Source: Methylobacterium organophilum | GTDB taxonomy: Bacteria; Pseudomonadota; Alphaproteobacteria; Rhizobiales; Beijerinckiaceae | Length of the DNA stretch: 64,000 nt | Assembly (NCBI RefSeq): GCF_022179465.1 | Contig: NZ_BPQV01000002.1 | Location: forward strand, 248,001 to 312,000 | Direction of reading: 5' to 3' | In this document: positions 34,754 through 43,231 of the stretch, one piece after another | Layout: each line of letters opens with the position of its first letter | Position numbering within the stretch: position 1 is the first letter of the stretch | Notes under the pieces: generated by a model | What the model saw: the letters and a program-made list of their open reading frames with translations, nothing else | What the model was told of the DNA's origin: nothing | Databases searched by the model: none | Translations under genes and position numbers: made by a program

Positions 34754-35027
34754 AGAACCTGCGACAATGCAGTGCAGATTTTGCACGTCACCGCGCCTCT
34801 ATGCCGCGCCTCATCAAGAAGATTTTCCAGAGAAAGCGGAAGCGTAACCTGGTGGACAATCCTGCCTCGGCCGGAACAATACCAAAACCACGTGGTTCCC
34901 TGGCAGATCATCTGCGCTGAACGTTGGGTGACGCGCGGTCGACTGTCGCTTCTTCTGAAACCATCTTCATCGGGCCGCGCTGCTGCCGGACCTGCGGTCT
35001 TCGCTTGCCCGCGTCATACGAGGTGTC

Positions 35028-35783
35028 ATGCTGCTGCCTATCGACGACGCCCGTCACCCGCTCGCCGAGCGCTTCCGGCATTTCATCCGGCAACAGCCCT
35101 TCCCCTGCGTCGGCGCCAAATCGGCCCTCTCCCGTGGCCGGTTGAGGGTCATCGTCGCCCGCGATATCCAATCCGGCGGCGATGACAGCCGCATCTACCC
35201 CGCGCTGCTCGCCTTCATCAGCCGCTACCGCGAGCGGCGCGAGCTGTTCCAGAGCTTCGCCGTGGTGTTCGAGACGGCGCAGAAGCTCTCGGAGGAGGCT
35301 TTCGAGGCGGCGCTTTGGGCGCGCATGCAGGCGCTGTCGGATTACGACAGCGGCATCGGCCACCGGCACGACCCGCGGGTCGCCGCCGACCCGGCCGACC
35401 CGCATTTCTCGATGAGCCTGGGCGGGGAGGGGTTTTTCATCGTCGGGCTGCATCCGGGCGCGAGCCGCAAGGCGCGGCGCTTCGAGGCGCCGGCGCTCGT
35501 GTTCAACCTGCACGATCAGTTCGAGCGCCTGCGCGAGGAGGGACGCTACACGCGCATGCGCGAGTCGATCGTCGAGCGCGACATCGCCTGGTCGGGCTCC
35601 CCCAACCCGATGCTGGCGCAGCATGGCGAACGCTCGGCCGCCCGCCAGTTCAGCGGCCGGGCCGTCTCGGACGACTGGGTCTGCCCCTATCGCCGCCGGG
35701 AGGACGGCGCGACCTGGGACGCGCAGCAGGTCGCCGCCGACCTGCGCTCGGGGGCCTTCCTGGCCGACCAGATGGAGAGCTGA
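35028..35783 (+). CDS. YqcI/YcgG (GntA-like heme-dependent N-hydroxylase) family protein
   Basis: 251 residues with the YqcI/YcgG signature FPCVGAK at 25-31, then a Phe/Tyr/Arg-rich helix (ISRYRERRELFQSFAVVFE) and the C-terminal SDDWVCPYRRR motif. GntA in this family hydroxylates guanidino nitrogen in guanitoxin biosynthesis using heme; other members are uncharacterised. The stop is two bases before the following methyltransferase, so expression is coupled. The upstream 274 bases (34754-35027) hold no recognisable gene and probably the promoter. Which amine or guanidine it hydroxylates is unknown. Confidence 0.8.
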   Translation: MLLPIDDARHPLAERFRHFIRQQPFPCVGAKSALSRGRLRVIVARDIQSGGDDSRIYPALLAFISRYRERRELFQSFAVVFETAQKLSEEAFEAALWARMQALSDYDSGIGHRHDPRVAADPADPHFSMSLGGEGFFIVGLHPGASRKARRFEAPALVFNLHDQFERLREEGRYTRMRESIVERDIAWSGSPNPMLAQHGERSAARQFSGRAVSDDWVCPYRRREDGATWDAQQVAADLRSGAFLADQMES

Positions 35784-35785
35784 GG

Positions 35786-36805
35786 ATGCTGCAGACCGAA
35801 GCGAGGATCACCGGCGCCACCACGCTCGAGACCGGCTCCCGCGACGAGGGTCGGCAGGACGCGCTCCTGGACTTCGTCCGCGCGGTGCGCGCGAGCGGCT
35901 ACACCTTCACCACCGTGACGCCCGCCACCCACGCCCGGGTCAATGCCCGGCCCGAGAATGCGACCGCCCGCTCCCTGCGCGACGTCCTCGGCTGGAGCCG
36001 GCCGTTCCGGCCCGAGCTGCTGCCCACGGAATTGACGCGGCTGATGGACCAGGCGGGCGTGCTCCGGCGCGGACAGGGGCCGGACGGCGCCCTGCTGAAG
36101 GCGGCCATTCGCCTGTCGAGCCTCGACGGTGAGCTCTTCCTGCACGCCGCCTATCCGTCGCTCGCCGCGGATTCCGTGTTCTTTGGCCCCGACACGGTGC
36201 GCTACGCGCAGGCCGTGCTCGACCACCTGGAGGTACGGGCGCGCGCGGGTCTGCCGGCGCCGCGGCGGATCGTCGATATCGGCTGCGGCTCCGGCGCCGT
36301 CGGCATTCTGGTCGCCAAGCGCCTGCCCGAGGCAGAGGTGGTCCTCGTCGACATCAACCCGGCGGCCCTGAGCGCCGCCCGCGTCAATGCCCGCCTTGCC
36401 GGGGTCGAGAATGTCCGCCCGGTCCACAGCGACATGCTGCGCGACGTGGAGGGAGCGTTCGATCTCATCGTCTCCAATCCGCCCTTCATGGTCGATGCGG
36501 GCGGGCGTGCCTATCGGAACGGCGGCGGCATCCTGGGGGCGGGCCTGCCCCTGCGCGTGGTCGGGACGGCGACGGAGCGCCTCGCCCCCGGCGGCAGCCT
36601 CGTCCTGTTCACCGGCTCGGCCATCGTCGACGGGCGCGACGGCTTCCGCGAGGCCGCTCGCGGCCTCTGCGAGGAGGCCGGGCTCGACTGGTCCTACCGG
36701 GAGCACGACCCGGATGCCTATGGCGAGGAACTCGACGACCCGGCCTATGCAGAAGCGGAACGCATCGCCCTCGCCGTGCTCACCGTCACCCGGAAGGGGC
36801 CTTGA
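35786..36805 (+). CDS. Class I SAM-dependent methyltransferase, HemK/PrmC-like
   Basis: 339 residues. Motif I DIGCGSGAVG (about 164-173), an acidic motif II (VLVDINPAA), and the NPPF motif (231-234, SNPPFMVDAGG), a signature for methylation of amide or amino nitrogen (PrmC, DNA N-methylases). The N-terminal 130 residues form a separate helical domain unlike PrmC. ATG at 35786 follows the YcgG-family stop by 2 bases, and its own stop is 1 base before the EgtD-like start, so three genes are one translational unit. It probably modifies a small molecule made by its neighbours, but a protein glutamine target is possible. Confidence 0.8.
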   Translation: MLQTEARITGATTLETGSRDEGRQDALLDFVRAVRASGYTFTTVTPATHARVNARPENATARSLRDVLGWSRPFRPELLPTELTRLMDQAGVLRRGQGPDGALLKAAIRLSSLDGELFLHAAYPSLAADSVFFGPDTVRYAQAVLDHLEVRARAGLPAPRRIVDIGCGSGAVGILVAKRLPEAEVVLVDINPAALSAARVNARLAGVENVRPVHSDMLRDVEGAFDLIVSNPPFMVDAGGRAYRNGGGILGAGLPLRVVGTATERLAPGGSLVLFTGSAIVDGRDGFREAARGLCEEAGLDWSYREHDPDAYGEELDDPAYAEAERIALAVLTVTRKGP

Positions 36806-36806
36806 G

Positions 36807-37760
36807 ATGGCGGAGCCTGCGATAGGCGTAGCGGGGGCCTTCCTCCGCGACGCACTCGACGGCCTCACCCGCGATCCGAAGACGCTGCCCGGAAAGTATC
36901 TCTGGGACGATACGGGCTCGGACCTGTTCGACCGGATCTGCGCCCATCCCGACTACTACCCGACGAAGCGCGAGATGACGCTCCTGCCCGGGGTCGCCGC
37001 GGAGGTAGGAGCAATCATCGGCGCGGGAGCCAGCGTGATCGAGTTCGGGGCGGGGGCAAGCCGCAAGATCCGCACCTTGCTCGATGCCCTGGAGGCCCCG
37101 GAAGCCTATGTCGCCCTCGACATCGCAGGCGACTATCTGGAGGCCGCGATCGCGCGCCTTGCGCCGGACTACCCTTCCGTCGCCATGACGCCGGTCCGCG
37201 CGGATTACTCGAAGCCGATCCGGCTGCCGGCAGGACTGGCGGGCCCGAACGTGCTGGGCTTCTTTCCCGGCACCAGCATCGGCAACTTCACTCCGCGGGA
37301 GGCAACGGCCTTCCTCGCCCGGGCCCGGGACACGCTCGCGCGGGAGACGCAAGGGAGAAGCCGCTTCCTCGTCGGCGCCGACCCAACCCGGGATCCCGGC
37401 CGCCTGCGGCGCGCCTATGGCGAGTCCGGCGGCCTGATGGCCGCGCTCCACCTCAACCTGCTCGCCCGCCTGAACCGGGAGCTCGGCGCCGATTTCGATC
37501 GCGACAATTTCCATCACGAGGCGCGGCTCGCCGAGGATCCGTTCCGGGTCGAGGCGCATCTCGTGGCGCGGAAGGCCGCGACCTATCGCCTGGGCGGCCA
37601 GGCCATCGCCTTCGCGGCCGGGGAGAGCATCCGCACCGACACCTCGCACAAATACGCGCCCGAGGCCTTCCAGGCGCTGGCCGGAAGCGTCGGATGGACC
37701 GCCGAGCGGCTGTGGCTCGATCCGGAGGGCGGATTCAGCCTGCATCTGCTGAGCGGCTGA
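36807..37760 (+). CDS. egtD: EgtD-like histidine N-alpha-methyltransferase family protein
   Basis: 317 residues. The EgtD fold is clear: LPGKYLWDDTGSDLFDRIC, DYYPTKREMTLL, SAM loop FGAGASRKIRTLLDAL (81-87), FFPGTSIGNFTPREA with Asn160 (Asn166 of M. smegmatis EgtD), and a C-terminal AGESIRTDTSHKY. In EgtD a Glu (Glu282) and Ser (Ser284) bind the substrate; here these are Asp278 and Ser280. EgtD makes hercynine, the ergothioneine precursor. No egtB, egtC or egtE is seen; instead it is coupled to a PrmC-like methyltransferase and a YcgG-family hydroxylase. So histidine methylation is likely, but the end product may not be ergothioneine. Confidence 0.85.
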   Translation: MAEPAIGVAGAFLRDALDGLTRDPKTLPGKYLWDDTGSDLFDRICAHPDYYPTKREMTLLPGVAAEVGAIIGAGASVIEFGAGASRKIRTLLDALEAPEAYVALDIAGDYLEAAIARLAPDYPSVAMTPVRADYSKPIRLPAGLAGPNVLGFFPGTSIGNFTPREATAFLARARDTLARETQGRSRFLVGADPTRDPGRLRRAYGESGGLMAALHLNLLARLNRELGADFDRDNFHHEARLAEDPFRVEAHLVARKAATYRLGGQAIAFAAGESIRTDTSHKYAPEAFQALAGSVGWTAERLWLDPEGGFSLHLLSG

Positions 37761-37850
37761 CGCTCAAGGTACGGCGCCGAGGCCCAAGGAACTTGTTCGG
37801 CTGCCGATGGATCTCCCGAGACCCGAAACCACGACAACGATTGGCAAGCT

Positions 37851-38357
37851 ATGACGATCGATACGCGTGAGATCTTTGTCACCGCGCTCAAGAACACGCA
37901 TGCGCTCGAGTTGCAGGCGCTGCAGATCATGGAGCGGCAGGTCGAGCGGCTACAGAACTATCCCGAGATGGAGGATGCGCTGCGCCGGCATATCGAGGAG
38001 ACCCACGGGCAGCGCGACCGCCTGGAAGAGGTGCTCCAGAGCCTCGCCGAGAGCCCCTCGCGCCTCAAGGAGGGCGTGCTCGGCTTCGTCGGCAACGTGA
38101 TGGCGCTCGGTCACACCCCGGCTCAGGACGAGATCCTGAAGAACGCCTATGCCAACCACGCCTTCGAGAATTTCGAGATCGCAGCCTACACCTCGCTCCT
38201 GGCCATCGGCGAGGCCGCGGGTCAGCCCACCCTCACCGGCCTCCAGCAATCGCTGAAGGAGGAGGAAGCGATGGCGAAGGTGGTGCGCGACCTCGTGGTC
38301 CCGACCACCCGCCGCTACGTCGAACGCACAACGGCCGGCGAGAAGGCCGACCGCTGA
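37851..38357 (+). CDS. Ferritin-like DUF892 (YciE/YciF) protein
   Basis: 168 residues, nearly all helical, with the DUF892 di-iron-type pattern: LKNTHALELQALQIMERQVERL, EDALRRHIEETHGQRDRLEEVLQ, NHAFENFEIAAYTSLLAIGEAAG and LQQSLKEEEAMAKVV, giving the paired Glu/His residues of four-helix ferritin-like proteins. Members are stress-related and common in alphaproteobacteria. It is 90 bases after the egtD-like gene, likely with its own promoter. Metal binding and role not shown. Confidence 0.87.
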   Translation: MTIDTREIFVTALKNTHALELQALQIMERQVERLQNYPEMEDALRRHIEETHGQRDRLEEVLQSLAESPSRLKEGVLGFVGNVMALGHTPAQDEILKNAYANHAFENFEIAAYTSLLAIGEAAGQPTLTGLQQSLKEEEAMAKVVRDLVVPTTRRYVERTTAGEKADR

Positions 38358-38415
38358 TTCCATCGCGAGCCGCCTCTCCCGCGCGGCACGGGGACCGGAC
38401 GCTTCAGGAGCCAGG

Positions 38416-39516
38416 ATGCCGGAGACGATCGCGGAAGGGAGCCGGGCTCCGGCAGGGCAGGAGGCCACGATCGCGCACATCGCTCGGCCATCGCTCCCGA
38501 ACGGGCAGGGCAGGTTCGCCCTGGTGTTCGGGGGCGGCAACGCCCTCGGCGCCTATCATGCGGGCGCCTATGAGATCCTGGAGCGGCAGGGCTTGCAGCC
38601 GGACTGGGTCGTCGGCGCCTCGATCGGCGCCGTCACCGCCGCCATCATCGCCGGCAACGCCCCCGGAGAGCGCGTCGCCAAGCTGCGGCGATTCTGGCAC
38701 GAGGCTGCCCAGCACACGGCGCCGAACCTGATCGACGCCCTGAAGCCGCGCCAGTTCTACAACGGCCTGCACGCGCTCCTGGCTTTGCTCTACGGCCGGC
38801 CGAGCCTCTATCAGCATCGCTTTCCCGGCCTGTGGTCTGCCCTGCCGTGGCTCCCGAACGATGTCGCGCTCTTCGACAATCGGCCGCTCCTGCGTACCCT
38901 TGCGGAGCTCGTCGACTTCGAGCGGCTGAACAGCGGGAAGATCCGCCTGACCGTCGCCTGCGTCGATATCGAGACCAGCGATGAGGTCACCTTCGACAGC
39001 ACGTGCCAGGAGATCCGGCCGGAGCATATCCTGGCGAGCACCGCGATCCTGCCGGCCTTCCCGCCCGTCGAGATCGAGGGACGCCAGTTCTGCGATGCCG
39101 GCTACGTCAACAACCTGCCGCTCGATCCGGTTTTCGCGAACGAACCCGACGACGATCTCCTTTGCATGGCGCTCGAGCTGTTCAGCCCGCGGGCGCCGCG
39201 TCCCGCCTCCCTGGATGCGGTTCTGGAGCGGGCCAACGACATGATCTTCTCCAGCGCCGGGCGTCGCAGCATGGCTGCGCTCGCGCGGGAATATGCGCTG
39301 CGGCAGAGGCTCCAGCCGGACGGGCCGAAGGTGCGGCTTCTCCACCTCGCCTACCGTGCAACCGCTGACGAACTCGCCGCCAAGAGCTTCGAGTATTCGC
39401 CCTCCTCGATCCGCGACCGCTGGGAGGCCGGCGGGCGCGACATGGACCGCGGCCTCGCCCTGCTCCTGGAGAGCCGCCCGTCGGAGAACCGCTTCGCCTA
39501 CCTGCCGCTGACCTGA
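38416..39516 (+). CDS. Patatin-like phospholipase family protein
   Basis: 366 residues with a patatin acyl-hydrolase domain: oxyanion loop LVFGGGNALGAYHAGAYEIL, nucleophile Ser in GASIGAV, and catalytic Asp in DAGYVNNLP (usually DGG/DGA). The C-terminal half has a DUF3734-like region (DLLCMALELFSPRAPRPASL..., DRWEAGGRDMDRGLAL), a combination common in alphaproteobacterial patatins linked to polyhydroxybutyrate or lipid metabolism. No signal peptide is seen; the initial 34 residues are low-complexity. Convergent with the isochorismatase-like gene (18-base gap). Confidence 0.88.
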   Translation: MPETIAEGSRAPAGQEATIAHIARPSLPNGQGRFALVFGGGNALGAYHAGAYEILERQGLQPDWVVGASIGAVTAAIIAGNAPGERVAKLRRFWHEAAQHTAPNLIDALKPRQFYNGLHALLALLYGRPSLYQHRFPGLWSALPWLPNDVALFDNRPLLRTLAELVDFERLNSGKIRLTVACVDIETSDEVTFDSTCQEIRPEHILASTAILPAFPPVEIEGRQFCDAGYVNNLPLDPVFANEPDDDLLCMALELFSPRAPRPASLDAVLERANDMIFSSAGRRSMAALAREYALRQRLQPDGPKVRLLHLAYRATADELAAKSFEYSPSSIRDRWEAGGRDMDRGLALLLESRPSENRFAYLPLT

Positions 39517-39534
39517 CGCGCCGGAGCCGGGGGA

Positions 39535-40182
39535 TCACCGCCAGCGGTCGAGGATCTCGTCCGTGGTCAGCATCTCGACCTGATGGCCGTAGCGCATCCG
39601 ATAGATGACCATCAGCGCGTCATGGGCCTCGTCGCAGGAACTGCACAGGGCATCGCCCGCGAGCAGGACGCGGTAGCCGAGATCGATGGCCCCGAGCACG
39701 GTGGCCAGGACGCAGACCTCCGTCTCCGCCCCGGTGACGACGAGGGTGTCGACGCCCCGGGCCTGCAGCGCGGCGTCGAGACCGGTGCCGATCCAGGGCG
39801 AGTAGACGCGCTTGTCGAGGACCCTGGCCGGGGGCACGAAGCGGGCGAGATTCGGCACGAGGTCGATCATGCCGGGGTCGAGGTGATCGCGCGTCATCGA
39901 CGCCCAGCGCTCGTAATAGCTCGCCCAGGTGCCCCGTCCCTCACCGGGATGAGCCGCCGGCACGAACCGGGTGAAGACCGTGCGCTCGGGATGGGCCTCC
40001 ACCAGGCGGATCACGCTCGGCAGGATACGCGGAAGCCAGGATGTCTCCCAGTCGGTTTGCTCGGCGAACATGCGCTGCATGTCGATGCAGAGATGCACGC
40101 ATCGCTCCGCGAGGGGGCCGAGGTCCTTCCGCTCGCCGCCCGAGGCGGAAGGGCCGATCAAGGGAATTCGGGTCGCGTTCAT
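39535..40182 (-). CDS. Isochorismatase-like cysteine hydrolase
   Basis: 215 residues. The catalytic triad of the cysteine-hydrolase family is visible: Asp in CIDMQRMF, Lys in VLDKRVYSPW and Cys in TGAETEVCVLATVLGAIDLGYRV, with the following cis-peptide-like Glu/Val pattern. Relatives hydrolyse isochorismate, nicotinamide or carbamoyl compounds; this subgroup is orphan. The 5' region and small ORF upstream are separated by a terminator, so it is a single gene. Sure of family, not of substrate. Confidence 0.87.
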   Translation of the reverse strand: MNATRIPLIGPSASGGERKDLGPLAERCVHLCIDMQRMFAEQTDWETSWLPRILPSVIRLVEAHPERTVFTRFVPAAHPGEGRGTWASYYERWASMTRDHLDPGMIDLVPNLARFVPPARVLDKRVYSPWIGTGLDAALQARGVDTLVVTGAETEVCVLATVLGAIDLGYRVLLAGDALCSSCDEAHDALMVIYRMRYGHQVEMLTTDEILDRWR

Positions 40183-40338
40183 CGCCTCTGCCCGGCGCCG
40201 GAAATCCGCGGCGCCGTCTTTCGACCTGTTCTGGGTGCACCGAGAACCATGGGCGACAGGGCCCCGTTCCGGTCTTCCAGGAGACGGAAAGATCGGTTTC
40301 GGACGGGCCGCGCCTCACGCGCCGCCCCCCAAAACAGA

Positions 40339-40366
40339 GGCGCCCGCCGATCCTTCAGCGGGCGCC
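40339..40366 (-). terminator. Terminator for the 27-residue peptide gene
   Basis: Perfect 9-bp stem GGCGCCCGC (40339-40347) / GCGGGCGCC (40358-40366) with a 10-base loop; on the minus strand it is followed by TCTGTTTTG. It lies about 40 bases past the small-peptide stop. Confidence 0.6.
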
Positions 40367-40406
40367 CGAGATGATCACACCTGTGCGATGCAACAAGATG
40401 AAGTGT

Positions 40407-40490
40407 CTAGTGGAAGACGCCGAAGACCCACAGGAGCAAGATGATCGGCAGCGGAATCCCGATCAGCCACAGCAAGCCACCCTTGAGCAT
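40407..40490 (-). CDS. 27-residue hydrophobic membrane peptide
   Basis: Peptide of 27 residues beginning MLKGGLLWLIGIPLPI and ending WVFGVFH: a single TM helix with a Pro kink and almost no soluble part. AGAGGAAACC just before the ATG is a strong ribosome site, and a terminator follows, so it has the layout of a real transcription unit. Many alphaproteobacteria carry similar tiny hydrophobic proteins; I do not know a named family or role. It may act as a regulator of a larger membrane protein or in stress. Confidence 0.68.
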   Translation of the reverse strand: MLKGGLLWLIGIPLPIILLLWVFGVFH

Positions 40491-40673
40491 GGTTTCCTCT
40501 CTCTCGTTTCGGTCGAGGGCCACGATGCGCCTCTTCGTCAGGAATGACGAACGAGGCCATGAAATCGTTCCCTCGCTCTTGCCCCGCTTCGCACATCATC
40601 ATGTGGATGCTTGAGAGGCCTGACCAAAAATCTTCCTGTCTTATGCTCCGAGCCTACCGTCACACGCATGCGA

Positions 40674-41831
40674 TCAGCTTGCCGCGCCGACCGTATCCGC
40701 CATGCGGGCCTCGCGCTCGCCGAGGGGCCGAGGGTGCCCGACGGTCGTGTCCTTCGCCGTCTGGTGCTCCATCTCCGCGTTCACCTGCGCGCCCAGCAGC
40801 ACGATCGTGGTCGAGATCCAGATCCAGGTCATGAAGCCGATCGCGGCGCCGAGGGACCCGTAGGTCTGATTGTACTTGCCGAAATTGGCGACGTACCACG
40901 AGAACAGCAGGGAACCCGCGAGCCAGAGGAAGGCGGCGAGCATGCCCCCCGGTGTCACCCAGCGCCAGCGCGGCGCGTCCCGGCTCGGGCCGTAGCGGTA
41001 GAGAAGCGCGAGACCGCCCATCACCACCAGGAACAGGACCGGCCAGCGCAGCAGCGCGAGCCACCACGCGTTCTCGCTGAGGCCGATGGTCTGCAGGATG
41101 ATCGGCACCGCGACGATCGAGCCGAGCGCACCGAGGACGAACAGCAGCGCCCCCGCGGTGAAGCCGAGGGAGATCAGATTGAGGATGATGAAGTTCCGCT
41201 TCTCGCGCTCGTTGTAGACGATGTTGAGCGCGTCGAAGACATGCTTCATCCCGCCATTGGCGCTCCAGACCGATAGCCCGACACTGACCAGCAGGGACAG
41301 GCCGAGGGTCGTGTTGCCCTTCTCGTTGAGGCGCTTCACCTGCTCGCCGACGATCTCCAGGGCGCCCGAGGGCAGCACGCCCTGGAGCGAGGCCAGGTTG
41401 TCGTTGATGGTCGAGGCATCGGCGATCAGGCCGTAGAGCGACACCAGCGCCGCGATGGCCGGAAAGATCGCGAGCAGGGCGAAGAAGGTGACCCCGGCCG
41501 AGACCAGCATGAGGCGGTTCTCGCCCACGTCGCGATAGGTGCGCATCGCCACGTCCTTCCAGCCCAGGCGCGGGATCTCCGTGGGGCTCTCGGCGCGGCG
41601 GCCCCGCTCGGGTTCGGACCGTGCCACGTGATGCGCCCGCGCCCCCTCGACGGAGGGAGAGGGCTTGTGTGGGCCCTCGGAGGCGCTTCGGGGCGGTCGG
41701 TGGTCGGCTGGGGCGCGCCGAGGCCGGAACGCGATCCCGATCAGCGCCACGGCGGTCGCCGCGGTCCAGAGCAGGGAACCGGCCCCACTGGGCTCCTGTC
41801 GATCGATGCTGTCCTCTGCCGCGCCGGCCAT
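40674..41831 (-). CDS. YihY/BrkB-family inner membrane protein
   Basis: 385 residues with about six TM segments. Family landmarks: RLMLVSAGVTFFALLAIFPAIAALVSLYGLIAD, LSVWSANGGMKHVFDALNIVYNEREKRNFI, ALLYRYGPSRDAPRWRWVTPGGMLAAFLWLAGSLLFSWYVANFGKYNQTYGSLGAAIGFMTWIWIS, typical YihY/virulence factor BrkB (once mis-called RNase BN). The N-terminal 70 residues and the last 40 are polar. ATG 41831 is chosen over the GTG at 41903 because GAGGAAG sits five bases before it. Transport role presumed, substrate unknown. Confidence 0.88.
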   Translation of the reverse strand: MAGAAEDSIDRQEPSGAGSLLWTAATAVALIGIAFRPRRAPADHRPPRSASEGPHKPSPSVEGARAHHVARSEPERGRRAESPTEIPRLGWKDVAMRTYRDVGENRLMLVSAGVTFFALLAIFPAIAALVSLYGLIADASTINDNLASLQGVLPSGALEIVGEQVKRLNEKGNTTLGLSLLVSVGLSVWSANGGMKHVFDALNIVYNEREKRNFIILNLISLGFTAGALLFVLGALGSIVAVPIILQTIGLSENAWWLALLRWPVLFLVVMGGLALLYRYGPSRDAPRWRWVTPGGMLAAFLWLAGSLLFSWYVANFGKYNQTYGSLGAAIGFMTWIWISTTIVLLGAQVNAEMEHQTAKDTTVGHPRPLGEREARMADTVGAAS

Positions 41832-41934
41832 GGCTTCCTCGGTCACACCTCGTTGCGTCCCATCAACCCGGCTGGCCACGATTTGTTTGCCGCGCGTCGC
41901 CACGCCGATGGCGAGAGCGAGACGCCTGCAAACT

Positions 41935-42118
41935 TGACGATAAAAGGCAGGAACAAAGATCCTCGCCGGGAGCTTTCACCAGCACTTTCTCTGAATTCAA
42001 TTCATTTGATACAGATCAATATCACAGAAATAACATAGGTTTTTATCATAAATCATTTTTATTTTGTCGAGTGTCTTCCCGTGAATTTGTCTGACATCAT
42101 TGGAGACGTCGAGCGCAT
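41935..42118 (+). promoter_or_regulatory. AT-rich leader before the glycoconjugate cluster
   Basis: The bases just before the 12-gene cluster are strikingly A/T-rich (about 41990-42075, with TCATAAATCATTTTTATTTTGTCG), unlike anything in the downstream genes. Ribosome site GGAG is 14 bases before the ATG at 42119. It is the only non-coding stretch before the cluster and the likely promoter or site of nucleoid/regulator binding; no specific motif is identified. Confidence 0.5.
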
Positions 42119-43231
42119 ATGAAAAACCTCGCTCTGATCACAGGAGGGGCCGGCTTCATCGGCCGGCATCTGGCGGGCGCTCTTCTTCGGATAGGGTATC
42201 GGGTCCGCATCCTCGACAGCCTGATCGACCAGGTGCACGGCGATCGGGCCGCGCCCGCCGCCTTCGATCCGGGTGTCGAGTTCGTAGAGGGCGATATCCG
42301 TGACGGAGAAGCCGTGGCCCGCGCGCTCGCCGGGGCGACCCATGTCGTGCACCTCGCCGCCGAGGTCGGCGTCGGCCAGAGCATGTATGCTGTCGAGCGC
42401 TACGTCTCCGTCAACGATTGCGGCACCGCCACCCTGTTCCAGGCGCTGATCGACGCGCCCGTCAAGCGCGTGGTCGTCGCCTCCTCCATGAGCGTCTACG
42501 GCGAGGGGCTCTATCGCACGGACGATGGCGGGATCGTCGAGGACGCGGTCCGCAAGCCGCGCGGACCCGGAGAGCCCTGGGACCCGCCTGACGCGGCCGG
42601 CCGGCCGATGCGGCCCCTGCCGACGCCGGAGAGCAAGCGCCCGGCGCTCGCCTCGGTCTACGCGCTCACCAAGTACATGCAGGAGCGCCTGACCCTGACG
42701 CTCGCCCCCGCCTACGGCATGGAGGGCGTGGCCCTGCGGCTCTGGAACGTCTACGGCCCCGGCCAGGCACTCTCGAATCCCTATACCGGCGTTCTCGCCA
42801 TCTTCGCCGCGCGGCTTCTCAATGGGCAGCCGCCGATGATCTTCGAGGACGGCGCCCAGCGGCGGGACTTCGTCCATGTCGAGGACGTGGCCCGGGCCTT
42901 CGTGCTGGCGCTAGAGCATCCGGCCGCAGCAGGGCAGGTCTACAATGTCGGATCCGGGCAGGACCGGACCGTCGAGGAGGTCGCCCGCCTGCTCGCCCGG
43001 GCGATGGGCCGGGAGGACATCACCCCCCAGATCACGGGCCAGGCGCGGGCCGGCGACATCCGCCACTGCGTCGCGGATATCGGCAAGATCCAGCGTGAGC
43101 TCGGCTACGCGCCGCAGCGCGATTTCGAGCAGGGCCTGACGGAGCTCGCCGCCTGGGTCGCCGAGCAGCAGGCGGTCGACCGCGTGGCCGAGGCCCGCCG
43201 CGAGCTCGAAGCGCGGGGATTGGTGGCGTGA
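42119..43231 (+). CDS. NAD-dependent sugar epimerase, dTDP-rhamnose 4-epimerase-like
   Basis: 370 residues, extended SDR. Cofactor motif TGGAGFIG near residue 8, catalytic SSMSVYGEGLY region, and YALTK (Tyr/Lys pair) near residue 182, with a distinctive insert (EPWDPPDAAGRPMRPLPTPESKRPA) before the active site, seen in WbiB-type dTDP-L-rhamnose 4-epimerases. It ends with the EARRELEARG C-terminal extension common to that group. First gene of the cluster; its stop overlaps the next start (GTGA). It likely makes an unusual 6-deoxy sugar nucleotide, but the substrate cannot be fixed from sequence. Confidence 0.82.
   Translation: MKNLALITGGAGFIGRHLAGALLRIGYRVRILDSLIDQVHGDRAAPAAFDPGVEFVEGDIRDGEAVARALAGATHVVHLAAEVGVGQSMYAVERYVSVNDCGTATLFQALIDAPVKRVVVASSMSVYGEGLYRTDDGGIVEDAVRKPRGPGEPWDPPDAAGRPMRPLPTPESKRPALASVYALTKYMQERLTLTLAPAYGMEGVALRLWNVYGPGQALSNPYTGVLAIFAARLLNGQPPMIFEDGAQRRDFVHVEDVARAFVLALEHPAAAGQVYNVGSGQDRTVEEVARLLARAMGREDITPQITGQARAGDIRHCVADIGKIQRELGYAPQRDFEQGLTELAAWVAEQQAVDRVAEARRELEARGLVA

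Noticed and set aside
34690-34920. Short plus-strand frame after the DUF1989 gene
   Set aside because: It begins inside the DUF1989 gene in another frame, lacks a ribosome site, and shows no domain.
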